A stretch of DNA of 64,000 nt from Ponticoccus alexandrii (GTDB taxonomy: Bacteria; Pseudomonadota; Alphaproteobacteria; Rhodobacterales; Rhodobacteraceae), in assembly GCF_016806125.1 (NCBI RefSeq), contig NZ_CP047166.1, positions 3,224,001 through 3,288,000 on the forward strand, in the 5' to 3' direction. Made by a program: the position numbers and the translations under genes. Position 1 is the first letter of the stretch, and each line of letters begins with the position of its first letter. Below, piece after piece: positions 42,201-51,028 of the stretch. The notes below the pieces were generated by a model that searched no databases, had not been told where the DNA came from, and was given only the letters and a program-made list of their open reading frames with translations.

Positions 42201-44163
42201 ACGACAGGCGCCGGCCCAGCCCGGCCAACAGCCCGCCCAGTTGTGAGCGGGCGGTGCCCGGTGCCGCTCCCTCGGCATAGAAGCGGACCAGCAGCGCCTC
42301 GCGCTGCTCGGTCGTGGGCATCAGGCGCACACGCAAACCGTCGACGGTGCGGGCGATCACCTCGACGGAGATGTCGCCCACGTCGCGCACTCGCAGTGTC
42401 CCAGCAGTGCCCTCGGACAGCACCAGGCCGCGCAGCCGCGCCTGGTCGATGGTCAACGAACGGATCCAGTAGCGGCGGATGTTGCCGTCAGTCACCAGGA
42501 TGCCCCGGTCCGGCAGGTCGGCGATGTGTCGCTCCCGCCGGGGCAGCTCGACACAGGCAAGGACTGTCATCGACAGCACGAAAAGATTGTAGATCGTCCA
42601 GAACAGAACCACCCACTTGCCGTCGCCCGCGTCCTGATACGAGAAGCGGTCGAAGAGGATCCCCAGAAGCAGCCCCACCAGCGTCAGCACCAGAAGGATC
42701 ACGAACGGCATCATCAACTGCCATTGCACGGTGATCTTCGTGCGATCGCCACCCTTGGCCGTGACCGAGAATGGATGCCCCTTGGGCTTGAACAGCCCGG
42801 TGAACGCGGCGCGGCTGATCGGGATGGCCCCGATCAATTGGCCGACATCGTGCAGGATCGGCACCACCATCCCCGGCATCAGCACCCGCTGCACCATCTG
42901 TCCCCAAAGGAAAAAGACCCCGAAGATGCTCAGCACGTCAGCGAGCTGTGCATCCACGACGATGGTGCCGAAATACCAGTAGAGCAGCGGGAAGACGACC
43001 ACCGCGATCCGGAAGGGAAAGCTGGTCGTCCAGAAGAGGACCGAGTCGACGACGCTCCAGCGGTCACGCAGGCGCAGGTTGTTCCGAGCAAGCGGCCCGA
43101 GGCGCGAGCGGGCGATCTGCATCAGCCCAAGGCACCAGCGAGCGCGCTGCGTGACGTATTCCTTCAGCCCTTCTGGGGCCAGCCCCTCGGTCAGTGGTTC
43201 CGACAAGTAGACCGTTGCCCATCCCTTGTCCTGAAGGTCCAGCGTCAGCATGAAGTCTTCGGTCACGCTTTCCGTAGGCAGTCCGCCGATGTCGCGCAGG
43301 GCGCTCCAGCGGCAGACCGAGGACGTGCCGCAGCAAAAGGCGATTCCCCAACCATCGCGCGAAGGCTGCATATGATCGAAGAAGAACCGCTGCTCGTCAG
43401 GATAGGACTGGCTGATCCCGAGGTTATGCTGGATCGGGTCTGCGTTGAAGAAATGCTGCGGCGTCTGCACCAGCCCCACCCGGGGGTCGTGAAACAGCGC
43501 TAGACTGCGCGAGATGAAGCCGCGATGCGGCACGAAATCGGCATCCAGCACGGCCACGAAATCGGGCGGCACCGGATCCTCGGCCAGCCGGTCAAGGCAA
43601 TGATTGATGTTACCTGCCTTCGAGCCCTTGTTGTCCGGCCGACGCATGTAGCGCACGCCCTGACTTGCGCAGTAGTCCCGCAACCAGTCACGGCGGCTGT
43701 CGTCCAGGATCAGCACCTCCTTGTTGCGGTGTCGCAAGGCGCGCGCGCCGACGATGGTGCGTTCCAGGACGTCCAGTTCCTCGTTATAGGTCGCGATCAG
43801 GATGGCGACGCGTGGCTCATCCTCGCCCCACCAGCCGGCATGCTCGTCCGCCTCGTCGGACCGCAGCTTCAGGCGCGACATGATGATGTAAGAGCTGACT
43901 GTACCGATCATGGCAAGCAGCTCGAACCCGAACAACGCATAGCTTGCCAGCATGTCGAGCGTCAGTCCCGGCGGTGCCAGCGTATCGGTTCCCCGCCACC
44001 AGATGTAGCGCATGGCCAACAGGAAGGTGGCGCTCAACAGGATCGCCCGGTGCAGGTTGTTGCGGATGTCGACCCAATAGGGCAGCGTCATCCCGACCCC
44101 GAGCGCCAGCAGCAGATGGACCGTGCTGGACCCGAGCGGGGACAGAAGCGGGAAATCCAGCAT
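42184..44163 (-). CDS. Processive GT2 beta-glucan synthase, BgsA/BcsA-like
   Basis: 659 residues. N-terminal TM helices, then the GT2 core: RVAILIATYNEELDVLERTI, KAGNINHCL, VLDADFVPHRG (DxD), SVTEDFMLTLDLQ (TED) and QRARWCLGLMQI (Q/RxxRW), then further TM helices and a C-terminal soluble part. The RxxxR and D/NxSxxG motifs of a PilZ domain are not convincing (PRRERHIADL, TIDQARLRGLVL), which resembles BgsA of Sinorhizobium, a c-di-GMP-responsive mixed-linkage beta-glucan synthase without a PilZ domain. Bacterial cellulose synthase is the alternative. Start ATG overlaps the stop of the adaptor gene by ATGA. Confidence 0.88.
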   Translation of the reverse strand: MLDFPLLSPLGSSTVHLLLALGVGMTLPYWVDIRNNLHRAILLSATFLLAMRYIWWRGTDTLAPPGLTLDMLASYALFGFELLAMIGTVSSYIIMSRLKLRSDEADEHAGWWGEDEPRVAILIATYNEELDVLERTIVGARALRHRNKEVLILDDSRRDWLRDYCASQGVRYMRRPDNKGSKAGNINHCLDRLAEDPVPPDFVAVLDADFVPHRGFISRSLALFHDPRVGLVQTPQHFFNADPIQHNLGISQSYPDEQRFFFDHMQPSRDGWGIAFCCGTSSVCRWSALRDIGGLPTESVTEDFMLTLDLQDKGWATVYLSEPLTEGLAPEGLKEYVTQRARWCLGLMQIARSRLGPLARNNLRLRDRWSVVDSVLFWTTSFPFRIAVVVFPLLYWYFGTIVVDAQLADVLSIFGVFFLWGQMVQRVLMPGMVVPILHDVGQLIGAIPISRAAFTGLFKPKGHPFSVTAKGGDRTKITVQWQLMMPFVILLVLTLVGLLLGILFDRFSYQDAGDGKWVVLFWTIYNLFVLSMTVLACVELPRRERHIADLPDRGILVTDGNIRRYWIRSLTIDQARLRGLVLSEGTAGTLRVRDVGDISVEVIARTVDGLRVRLMPTTEQREALLVRFYAEGAAPGTARSQLGGLLAGLGRRLSFSGRR

Positions 44164-45338
44164 CAGGGCATCAGCCGGCGCAACCCGTCCAACGGCCGTC
44201 CGTCGAAGAAGGCACGGCCGGTTCGGCCGATCATGCAACCCTCGCCCCCCAGCTGCGCAAGTGCGGGCACGATCAGGGCGACATCGTAACGTTCCAGATG
44301 CCGCTGGCTGGGCGCTACGGCCAGGTTGCGATAAATTGTTTCGGCCCCGCTGCCCGCCAGCCGCGCCACGGTCGCGTCATAGACAGTAGACGCGCCGCCA
44401 AGCCGGAAGCGCGCGGCATCCCCGACGGCCAGCGAGTTGTAGACCCGCTCGGTCACCGAGGCGGTCACCATCGTCGCACCGCAATCGACCAAGCGCAGCA
44501 GGGGATCGCCACGCTGGACGTTGACGCCATCGGCCTGCAGCACCTCCCACAGAAGGCCGGAAACGGGGGACTGCATCTCGCCACCGGTCAGGCCGTTGAC
44601 ACGCAGCCGCTCGCGGTCGGTGCGTTCGCGGACAGCTGCAACACGCTCCTGCGCCTCGGTCAGGCGGGTCTGGAGGGCGGCGATCTCGCTTGCGAGCTCG
44701 GTCGCGCGCTGCTCGGCACTAGGGGAATCGTTGTAGCCGTCGCCGAGAAACACGTTCTCCTGTGCCGCCCGGAGCGCGATCTGCAAGACAGCGACCCGTT
44801 CGCGGGCATGATCCAGAACCAGCGCATCCAGTCGAGGCTCGCCCGGCAGCCGCTCGGCCCCCTCCTCCACCGTGTCCAGAAGCTGCTGCTGCGCATCGCC
44901 CATCGACGCGCCACCGGCTTCCAGGATCGACAGCCGCGTTTCGGCATGGGACAGCCGGGCGCGCAGCTCTTCCAGTCGGCGCTGACGGAAGATCTCCGTG
45001 CGCTGCAGCAAGGCCTCTCGGGTGGCATCCGTCTCGGCGAGCAGTGTCTCGATCTGGACGCGCATCGCCTCTTCCAAGCGCGCCTCCATCAGAAGATCGT
45101 CCAGGCGGACGCGGTCTACGAGCGGGTCCTCAATGCTGGCGATGACCTCGCCTTCCGTCACCCGCGCACCCAGTCGGCGGGCCGGAACGGACAGGTTTCC
45201 GGCCACGGTCGCCCGCACTGTCACCACCGGCGCGTTGACGACCGCATCCGCGCTGGCGCCCGACATCTGCTCGCCCACGATGATCCACAGGGCGACGACG
45301 ATGGCCAGCAGGCCCAGGATCAGTCTTCCGTATTTCAT
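44163..45338 (-). CDS. HlyD-like periplasmic adaptor, BgsB-like
   Basis: 391 residues. One N-terminal TM helix (6-24), a biotinyl-lipoyl-like half (VTVRATVAGNLSVPARRLGA and VTEGEVIASIEDPL), a long coiled coil from about 85 to 245 (ERVAVLQIALRAAQENVFLG; LASEIAALQTRLTEAQERVA), the second lipoyl half (MQSPVSGLLWEVLQADGVNV) and a beta-barrel end. It should bridge the synthase to the periplasm for polymer export. In bgs loci this gene partners bgsA, as here with a 1-nt overlap. Confidence 0.87.
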   Translation of the reverse strand: MKYGRLILGLLAIVVALWIIVGEQMSGASADAVVNAPVVTVRATVAGNLSVPARRLGARVTEGEVIASIEDPLVDRVRLDDLLMEARLEEAMRVQIETLLAETDATREALLQRTEIFRQRRLEELRARLSHAETRLSILEAGGASMGDAQQQLLDTVEEGAERLPGEPRLDALVLDHARERVAVLQIALRAAQENVFLGDGYNDSPSAEQRATELASEIAALQTRLTEAQERVAAVRERTDRERLRVNGLTGGEMQSPVSGLLWEVLQADGVNVQRGDPLLRLVDCGATMVTASVTERVYNSLAVGDAARFRLGGASTVYDATVARLAGSGAETIYRNLAVAPSQRHLERYDVALIVPALAQLGGEGCMIGRTGRAFFDGRPLDGLRRLMP

Positions 45339-45444
45339 CCGCTGCGGCTCCGCTTAAATGCAATCCAACTCAACTTAAAGCTGATGACTAGGAATACCAC
45401 ATGGTTTCCGCATCCTATTGTTCCGAATTGCCTTCGGTCGTGAC

Positions 45445-46443
45445 CTAGCGCCCACAGCCCCCTTCCCGCCACGCCGTCCGCGCGAGCAACAACAACGTAT
45501 CCGGATAGTAGCTGCGACCTTCCGCCGGCCAGTCAGGCAAGGTCTGGCACGCGGCAAGCCGCCTTAGGGCGAGGAAGCCGGGATGATCGCTCTCCGCCTC
45601 GGGGGTGCCCTCCGCGCTGCGCTGAACGACCACCCGTCCGGGCGCGGACTGCAGCAGGCGCAGCCCTGCGGCAAGGGCAGGATGGGAATAGTTGCCGGAC
45701 CAAGCCAGATACAGCGGCACGCGCAGGGCGTCATAGCCCCAGCCCGGCCGAAGATCCGGCGGCGCGGCAAAGCCGTCCTGGGTGACGTCGACCCAGTCCC
45801 ACAGCCGATCCGCTGCCGCCAGCTCGGCCAGCAGCGTCTCGCCATGATCGGCAGCGCGGATCAGCTGCGGCTCTCCCGCCGCCTCGCCCAACTCGCGAAG
45901 GGCGCGGGGCATGATGTAGGAGGGGTTGAACAGCACCCGATCGGCACGGCGCCGCGCCTCGGCCCCGGGCGTCAGCAGCGCCTCGGACGGGGCGCGCGGG
46001 TCAGGCGCAAGGCAGAGCGAGGCAATGTCCCGGGCAATGGCAACCGCCGTCTCGGCATGATCCGCCCAGCCAGAGTCGCGTCCAGCGCGCAGCAGAGCCC
46101 AAGCCCGGAAAATGTCGCCATCCGTAGCGTTGCGCCAGTCGATCCGGCCATCGGCGGGCTGCCGGCTCCAACCCATCAGCCGGTCCTCCCGCACGGCTAG
46201 ATGCGCAGCCGTCCAAGCCTCGATCTGCTCGAATGCGTCCCGCTCGCCAGCGGCCTGCGCCAAAAGAAGGCCCCAGCCCTGTCCCTCGGAATGGCTGATC
46301 CCGTTCTGCTGCCAGTCGATCACCTGACCATCGCGCAGATATGTCGCGGCCCAAGTCCGAAAGTCAGGCGCTGCGGCTCGAGCTGAAGCAGCTCTCACCA
46401 CAAACCCGCAGAACATGAGCCTAAAGAAGAGTCGTCGCTGCAT
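45445..46443 (-). CDS. Glycoside hydrolase family 8 endoglucanase (BcsZ-like)
   Basis: 332 residues with an N-terminal signal (MQRRLFFRLMFCGFVVRAAS; a twin-Arg start RRLFF is notable). GH8 motifs: ISHSEGQGWGLLLAQAAGER with the catalytic acid Glu near residue 53, WRNATDGDIFRAWALLRAGR with the DxD-type aspartates, and PSYIMPRALRELGEAAGE. It trims beta-1,4 bonds of cellulose or mixed glucan in the periplasm and usually accompanies a synthase. It lies 106 nt upstream of the adaptor gene in the same direction. Confidence 0.9.
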   Translation of the reverse strand: MQRRLFFRLMFCGFVVRAASARAAAPDFRTWAATYLRDGQVIDWQQNGISHSEGQGWGLLLAQAAGERDAFEQIEAWTAAHLAVREDRLMGWSRQPADGRIDWRNATDGDIFRAWALLRAGRDSGWADHAETAVAIARDIASLCLAPDPRAPSEALLTPGAEARRRADRVLFNPSYIMPRALRELGEAAGEPQLIRAADHGETLLAELAAADRLWDWVDVTQDGFAAPPDLRPGWGYDALRVPLYLAWSGNYSHPALAAGLRLLQSAPGRVVVQRSAEGTPEAESDHPGFLALRRLAACQTLPDWPAEGRSYYPDTLLLLARTAWREGGCGR

Positions 46444-46510
46444 TCACCCAGATCATCTGCCTGCGGCTCTCGCGTCAAACTTTATAACACAAAGTCATTG
46501 GCCGCTTGAT

Positions 46511-46655
46511 GGGGCTCTGTTGCACGAATCGACTGATGGCCGCACTCCCCCTTTTCCTCGGTCCCACTTATCCCAAGGCCTCCGCCACGGGTATGCCGAG
46601 CGCGGTGAAGCCGTTCATGACGGCAACACGAACCCGAAGCTCGATGCGGGATATT
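46511..46655 (-). mobile_element. IS5-family remnant (transposase C-terminal end)
   Basis: GGGGCTCTGTTGCAC at 46511-46525 looks like an IS5-group terminal repeat. On the minus strand 46568-46650 reads SRIELRVRVAVMNGFTALGI then PVAEALG and stop, the familiar end of IS5 (IS427-type) transposases. The rest is missing. It closes the right side of the accessory region. Confidence 0.7.
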
Positions 46656-46855
46656 CACGGCGAGGGTCTTCGGGTGGCGTGAAAGCGTGCTGAACTCCGG
46701 CACCGGCCAGCCTCAGCTCTTTCGCTTGTAGACGCACTTTCGGGACGGTCATCTCTGCGGCGCAACGCGCCTTGCAGGAAATGCGCAGCCGACCCTTGGC
46801 ACCGCGGCCATCCTGCGCTTTGGTCTGCGCCACAAGCAGACGAAAAGGATGCCCC

Positions 46856-47854
46856 ATGCTGACCAGATCCCTTGGCCCCGACGGCCCGACCCTCCCGGCG
46901 CTGGGAGTCGGCGCCATGTCCTTCGCGGATTTCTACGGCCCGGTCACGACCGAGGGCTCTCATGCGATTCTGAACGCCGCGCGGGACGCGGGAATCGTGC
47001 ATGTCGACACCTCGAACGTCTACGGCATGGGCCTGTCCGAAGAGACGATCGGCAGTTACCTCGCCACCTGCAAGGGCGAGACGCCCTTCCACATCGCCAC
47101 GAAGGCCGGCATCTGCCGCGATCCCGAAACCGGCGCGCGCGGGTTCGACAACAGCCCCGAACACCTCGAGGCCGAACTGGACAAGAGCCTGATGCGCATG
47201 GGGCTGGATCGGGTCGACCTGTTCTACGTCCACCGCCGCGACCAAAGACACGAGATCGAGGCGGTGACCGAGTTCCTCGCCACGCTGATCGCCAAGGGCA
47301 AGATCGCCAGTTTCGGCTTTTCCGAGATCGCGCCGACCTCGCTGCGGCGCGCCGCGGCGGTGCATCCGGTGGCCGCAGTCCAGTCGGAATACAGCCTTCA
47401 GACCCGGGCGCCGGAGCTGGGGCTGATCCAGGCCTGCGAGGCGCTGGGAACGGCGCTCGTCGCCTTCTCTCCGGTCGGGCGGGCACTGCTGTCGGACACG
47501 CCGCCCACGCCCCAGCGTGTCGCCGCAAGCGTCTTCCTGAAGGACAACCCGCGCTTTATCCCCGGCGCGCTGGAGCGTAATATCGCCGCCAGCCAGCCGC
47601 TGCGCGATCTGGCCCGGCAGGAAGGCGTGGCAACAGCCTCTCTGGCCATCGCCTGGGTGCTGGCGCAGTCCGAAAGCATCTTCGCGATCCCGGGCACCCG
47701 GTCGACCGCGCATTTCGCGGAACTGGTGGCCGGGGCCAGGCTGAATCCGGCCCCCGACCTTCTGGCCGAAATCGGGCGCCGCCTGCCGGTCGGCTGGTGC
47801 CACGGAGCCCGGTATTCAGCCGCTCAGGCCATCGGCCCCGAGGATTACTGCTAA
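46856..47854 (+). CDS. Aldo/keto reductase
   Basis: 332 residues from ATG 46856 with AAAAGGA ahead; the in-frame extension to 46772 has no site. AKR fold: LPALGVGAMSFADFYGPVTT at the start, the catalytic Asp/Tyr pair in HVDTSNVYGMGLSEETIGSY (D49, Y54), DLFYVHRRDQRHEIEAVTEF with the His position, and SESIFAIPGTRSTAHFAELV for NADP binding. It resembles the YajO/AKR13 group acting on aldehydes. No operon partner. Confidence 0.92.
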   Translation: MLTRSLGPDGPTLPALGVGAMSFADFYGPVTTEGSHAILNAARDAGIVHVDTSNVYGMGLSEETIGSYLATCKGETPFHIATKAGICRDPETGARGFDNSPEHLEAELDKSLMRMGLDRVDLFYVHRRDQRHEIEAVTEFLATLIAKGKIASFGFSEIAPTSLRRAAAVHPVAAVQSEYSLQTRAPELGLIQACEALGTALVAFSPVGRALLSDTPPTPQRVAASVFLKDNPRFIPGALERNIAASQPLRDLARQEGVATASLAIAWVLAQSESIFAIPGTRSTAHFAELVAGARLNPAPDLLAEIGRRLPVGWCHGARYSAAQAIGPEDYC

Positions 47855-48173
47855 GCCCCCGTGCGCGCCTGACGGGCCGCGCAGGGCCCTAGACCGCCCC
47901 GAAGACCGCAAGAGCGGGGCGGTGCACGGCGGATGTCAACGGCGCCAAGGTCGGTGTCGATGCAGCGCGAAAAATACCCGGCCTTCGGCATCTAGAAGCC
48001 CGAAAAGGCGCCGGTCGACCGGGTCACCGCACAGCAGCCCCATACAAACCCGCCACTGAACCGGACAGAGACCGGACGCGGCGCCACGCGCAGCCGCGCG
48101 CCCCTCAACAACCGACCTGCCCCCGCGGCACCGTCGACGACGACAAGCTCCGCCTCGACAGCCGTGTCACCGC
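47855..48173. other. Gene-free interval behind the aldo/keto reductase
   Basis: About 320 nt. A 61-codon minus-strand frame starting with GTG that overlaps the TauE stop (47992-48177) is open, but has ordinary shadow-like composition and no motif. A GGGGCGGT/ACCGCCCC hairpin at 47896-47923 region may terminate the reductase gene. Confidence 0.35.
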
Positions 48174-48941
48174 TCACGTCAGGGCGCGCCGCAGGATGTT
48201 AAGGCCCGCGATGAGCAGCACGACCAGCGTCGCCCTCCGGAAGGCCACCTGGTCGATGCGATCCTGCACCAGCCCCCCCAACCACATACCCAGCACCGCC
48301 GGCGGGATCAGGGCCAGCGAGAACCAGATCGTCCGGGCGTTCAGCACACCCGACGCGATATGCGCCGCCGCCAGCGCCACGGCGCCAAGGCCGTAGATCC
48401 CCCCCTGCACCCGCATCTGTTCGCGCTTCTCGGTGTCCAGCGCGGTCAGATAGGCCACCGTGGGCGGCCCCCAGACCCCCGACATGCCACCGATGAACCC
48501 CGCGAAACCGCCAATGCCGACCTCCCAGACGCGCGAGGGTCCGTTGCGGAAGCGCGGCTGCCAGCCCGCCAGTTGCAGCGCCGCGAAGACCGTGATCGGC
48601 CCGCCAATCATCGCCAGCAGCGCGCCGACGGGCAGTACGCGCACCAGCTGCGCCGAGATCAACAGCGTCACCAGCCCGACCCCAAGGAACACCCGGAACC
48701 GCCCGACCGAGGCCAGCGCCGCCGCCGGCCCCTGCCGCATCGCCTGCATCCCGTTGGTCACCAGCGTCGGCATGATCAGCCCCGCCAGCGCCAGCTCGGG
48801 CGCGATGAACATGCCAAGGCCCGACACGAGGATCATCGGCATGGCGAACCCCACCATACCCTTGACCACGCCGCCCAATGCCGCAATTGCGAGGGCAAGC
48901 AGCCAGGTCCCGGCGGTCAGAGAAGTCAGCATATCGGTCAT
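48174..48941 (-). CDS. TauE/SafE family sulfite/organosulfonate exporter-type permease
   Basis: 255 residues, seven to eight TM helices. The duplicated family pattern is clear: ALAIAALGGVVKGMVGFAMP near 16-35 and GIGGFAGFIGGMSGVWGPPT near 141-160. Members move sulfite, sulfoacetate or other organic anions out of the cell. Substrate unknown; no sulfur genes nearby. Confidence 0.9.
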   Translation of the reverse strand: MTDMLTSLTAGTWLLALAIAALGGVVKGMVGFAMPMILVSGLGMFIAPELALAGLIMPTLVTNGMQAMRQGPAAALASVGRFRVFLGVGLVTLLISAQLVRVLPVGALLAMIGGPITVFAALQLAGWQPRFRNGPSRVWEVGIGGFAGFIGGMSGVWGPPTVAYLTALDTEKREQMRVQGGIYGLGAVALAAAHIASGVLNARTIWFSLALIPPAVLGMWLGGLVQDRIDQVAFRRATLVVLLIAGLNILRRALT

Positions 48942-49089
48942 GAGCGCGCCATATCATGCCCTTGTGCCCAGCACCTCAACTTTCGCCCGCGCAATAATTG
49001 AACAACAGTCGACCCAAAAGGGTATTTTTGTTGCGCTGCACTTGCAAAATGGTTAGGACCGGCAGGACCCGAACAGAAGGAAGCGATTC

Positions 49090-50775
49090 ATGGCCCATGA
49101 CGGACAAGACCCGAGCCTTGGCAGCGTGACCCTGCCCGATCTCCTTACCCTGACCGGCGCGGCCATTGCGCCGGTCGAAGCGGTCTTCGAAACCGCCCGA
49201 GCGCGTGTCCGTGACATGGTCAGCGCCGAGGGCCGGGTCTCCGGCGCGCTGGTGGAAGAGAACCAGACCGCCTGCCACGGGCTGGCCTGGCTTGCCACCT
49301 ACCTCGAAGCGCTGCGCCAGATGCACAAATGGGCGGAACGGTTGACCGCGGCGGGCACCTTCGGAGAGGTCGAGGAACTGATCCTGCAAATCGCCTTCGG
49401 CGAATACCTCTGGCAAGTTTACGGCGGCATCCAGATGAACCAGGGCGAAATCGTGCGCCTTCAGGACATGGGGCTCGCGCAGGACGACATGCGCGGGCTG
49501 ATGACCGAGGCGGTGACGACGCTGACCCAGCGCGGCAACACCCAGGCCGCCCGTACCCGGCTGGTCGACCTGATGCAGGAACGCGCGGCAGAGATCACCG
49601 TGGGCCGGACCGGTCTCGACGAAGAACTCGAAATGATCCGCGAGCAGTTCCGCCGCTTCGCCGTCGAGAAGGTGGAACCCCACGCCCACGAATGGCACCT
49701 CAAGGACGAGCTGATCCCCATGGAGGTGATCGAGGAACTGGCCGGGATGGGGGTCTTCGGCCTGACCATCCCCGAGGAGCTCGGCGGCTTCGGGCTGTCC
49801 AAGGCCTCGATGTGCGTTGTATCCGAGGAACTCTCGCGCGGCTACATTGGCGTGGGCAGCCTCGGCACCCGCTCCGAGATTGCCGCCGAGCTGATCATCG
49901 CGGGCGGCACGGACGAGCAGAAGCAGAAGTGGCTGCCAAGGATCGCCAGCGGGGAAATCCTGCCCACGGCGGTCTTTACCGAACCCAACACTGGCTCCGA
50001 CCTTGGCGCGCTGCGCACCCGCGCCGTGAAGAACGCCGAGGGCGACTACGAGATCACCGGCAACAAGACCTGGATCACCCATGCCGCACGCACGCATATC
50101 ATGACGCTGCTGGCCCGCACCGATCCCGCGACGGACAACTACAAGGGCCTGTCGATGTTCATCGCCGAAAAGACCCCCGGCGACGACGCCAACCCCTTCC
50201 CCACCGAAGGCATGACCGGCGGCGAGATCGAGGTGCTTGGCTACCGCGGCATGAAGGAATACGAGCTCGGCTTCGATGGCTTCAAGGTCAAGGCAGAGAA
50301 CCTGCTGGGCGGCGAAGAGGGCAAGGGCTTCAAGCAGCTCATGGAGACCTTCGAAAGCGCGCGCATCCAGACCGCCGCCCGCGCCATCGGCGTGGCGCAA
50401 TCGGCGCTGGATGTCGGCATGACATACGCGCAGGACCGCAAGCAGTTCGGCAAGCCGCTGATCGCCTTCCCGCGCGTCTCGGGCAAGCTGGCGATGATGG
50501 CGGTCGAACTGATGATCGCGCGCCAGCTGACCTATTTCTCGGCCTGGGAAAAGGACCACGGCCACCGCTGCGACCTCGAGGCCGGCATGGCCAAGCTGCT
50601 CGGCGCCCGGGTGGCATGGGCCTCTGCGGACAATGCGCTGCAGATCCACGGCGGCAACGGCTTCGCGCTGGAATACACGGTCAGCCGGATCCTCTGCGAC
50701 GCGCGCATCCTGAACATCTTCGAAGGCGCCGCCGAAATTCAGGCACAGGTCATCGCCCGCCGCCTTCTGGGCTAA
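49090..50775 (+). CDS. mcd: (2S)-Methylsuccinyl-CoA dehydrogenase
   Basis: 561 residues, about 170 longer than ordinary acyl-CoA dehydrogenases because of an N-terminal helical extension (GLAWLATYLEALRQMHKWAE, then QIAFGEYLWQVYGGIQMNQG), which is characteristic of Mcd. The ACAD core follows: EMIREQFRRFAVEKVEPHAH, AVFTEPNTGSDLGALRTRAV, KNKTW-type GNKTWITHAARTH, and ALQIHGGNGFALEYTVSRIL with the base region. It oxidizes methylsuccinyl-CoA to mesaconyl-CoA in the ethylmalonyl-CoA pathway, passing electrons to ETF. mcl1 at 3.7 kb acts two steps later. Confidence 0.93.
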   Translation: MAHDGQDPSLGSVTLPDLLTLTGAAIAPVEAVFETARARVRDMVSAEGRVSGALVEENQTACHGLAWLATYLEALRQMHKWAERLTAAGTFGEVEELILQIAFGEYLWQVYGGIQMNQGEIVRLQDMGLAQDDMRGLMTEAVTTLTQRGNTQAARTRLVDLMQERAAEITVGRTGLDEELEMIREQFRRFAVEKVEPHAHEWHLKDELIPMEVIEELAGMGVFGLTIPEELGGFGLSKASMCVVSEELSRGYIGVGSLGTRSEIAAELIIAGGTDEQKQKWLPRIASGEILPTAVFTEPNTGSDLGALRTRAVKNAEGDYEITGNKTWITHAARTHIMTLLARTDPATDNYKGLSMFIAEKTPGDDANPFPTEGMTGGEIEVLGYRGMKEYELGFDGFKVKAENLLGGEEGKGFKQLMETFESARIQTAARAIGVAQSALDVGMTYAQDRKQFGKPLIAFPRVSGKLAMMAVELMIARQLTYFSAWEKDHGHRCDLEAGMAKLLGARVAWASADNALQIHGGNGFALEYTVSRILCDARILNIFEGAAEIQAQVIARRLLG

Positions 50776-50980
50776 GACAGGCTCTTCAGGTGTCGCAGAC
50801 CCGCCCGGCCCCGGGCCCACGCCCACCACCGGACAAACCACCCAGTCCTTCTTTGGTCCGGAAAATACCTCGGGGGGCCCGAAGGGCGGGGGCAGCGCCC
50901 CCTCCGCCGCAGGCGCAGGCACATCACAGCCCCTGCCCCGGCGCATCCCACCGCGGACCGCCGCGGACCGCCCAAGGTAA
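50776..50980. repeat. Intergenic GC-rich inverted-repeat stretch
   Basis: CCTCGGGGGGCCCGAAGG followed by GCGGGGGCAGCGCCCCCTCC (50890-50915) forms strong hairpins, and ACCGCGGACCGCCGCGGACC (50951 on) is a short tandem repeat. It looks like the REP-type intergenic elements that many Rhodobacteraceae carry. No gene. Confidence 0.45.
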
Positions 50981-51008
50981 AAAGGCCCGGTCAATCGACC
51001 GGGCCTTT
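50981..51008 (-). terminator. Rho-independent terminator of pheT
   Basis: AAAGGCCCGGTC (50981-50992) pairs with GACCGGGCCTTT (50997-51008), loop 4 nt, followed on the minus strand by a T-run. It lies 20 nt past the pheT stop. Confidence 0.85.
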
Positions 51009-51028
51009 CTCAATTCGACGGCAAAGTG

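Noticed and set aside
42684-44163. PilZ domain at the end of the glucan synthase
   Set aside because: The RxxxR and D/NxSxxG motifs are not convincingly present; left as a BgsA-like C-terminus.
47992-48177. 61-codon minus-strand frame whose GTG overlaps the TauE stop
   Set aside because: Coupled start is suggestive, but there is no motif, hydrophobic pattern or ribosome site to support it.
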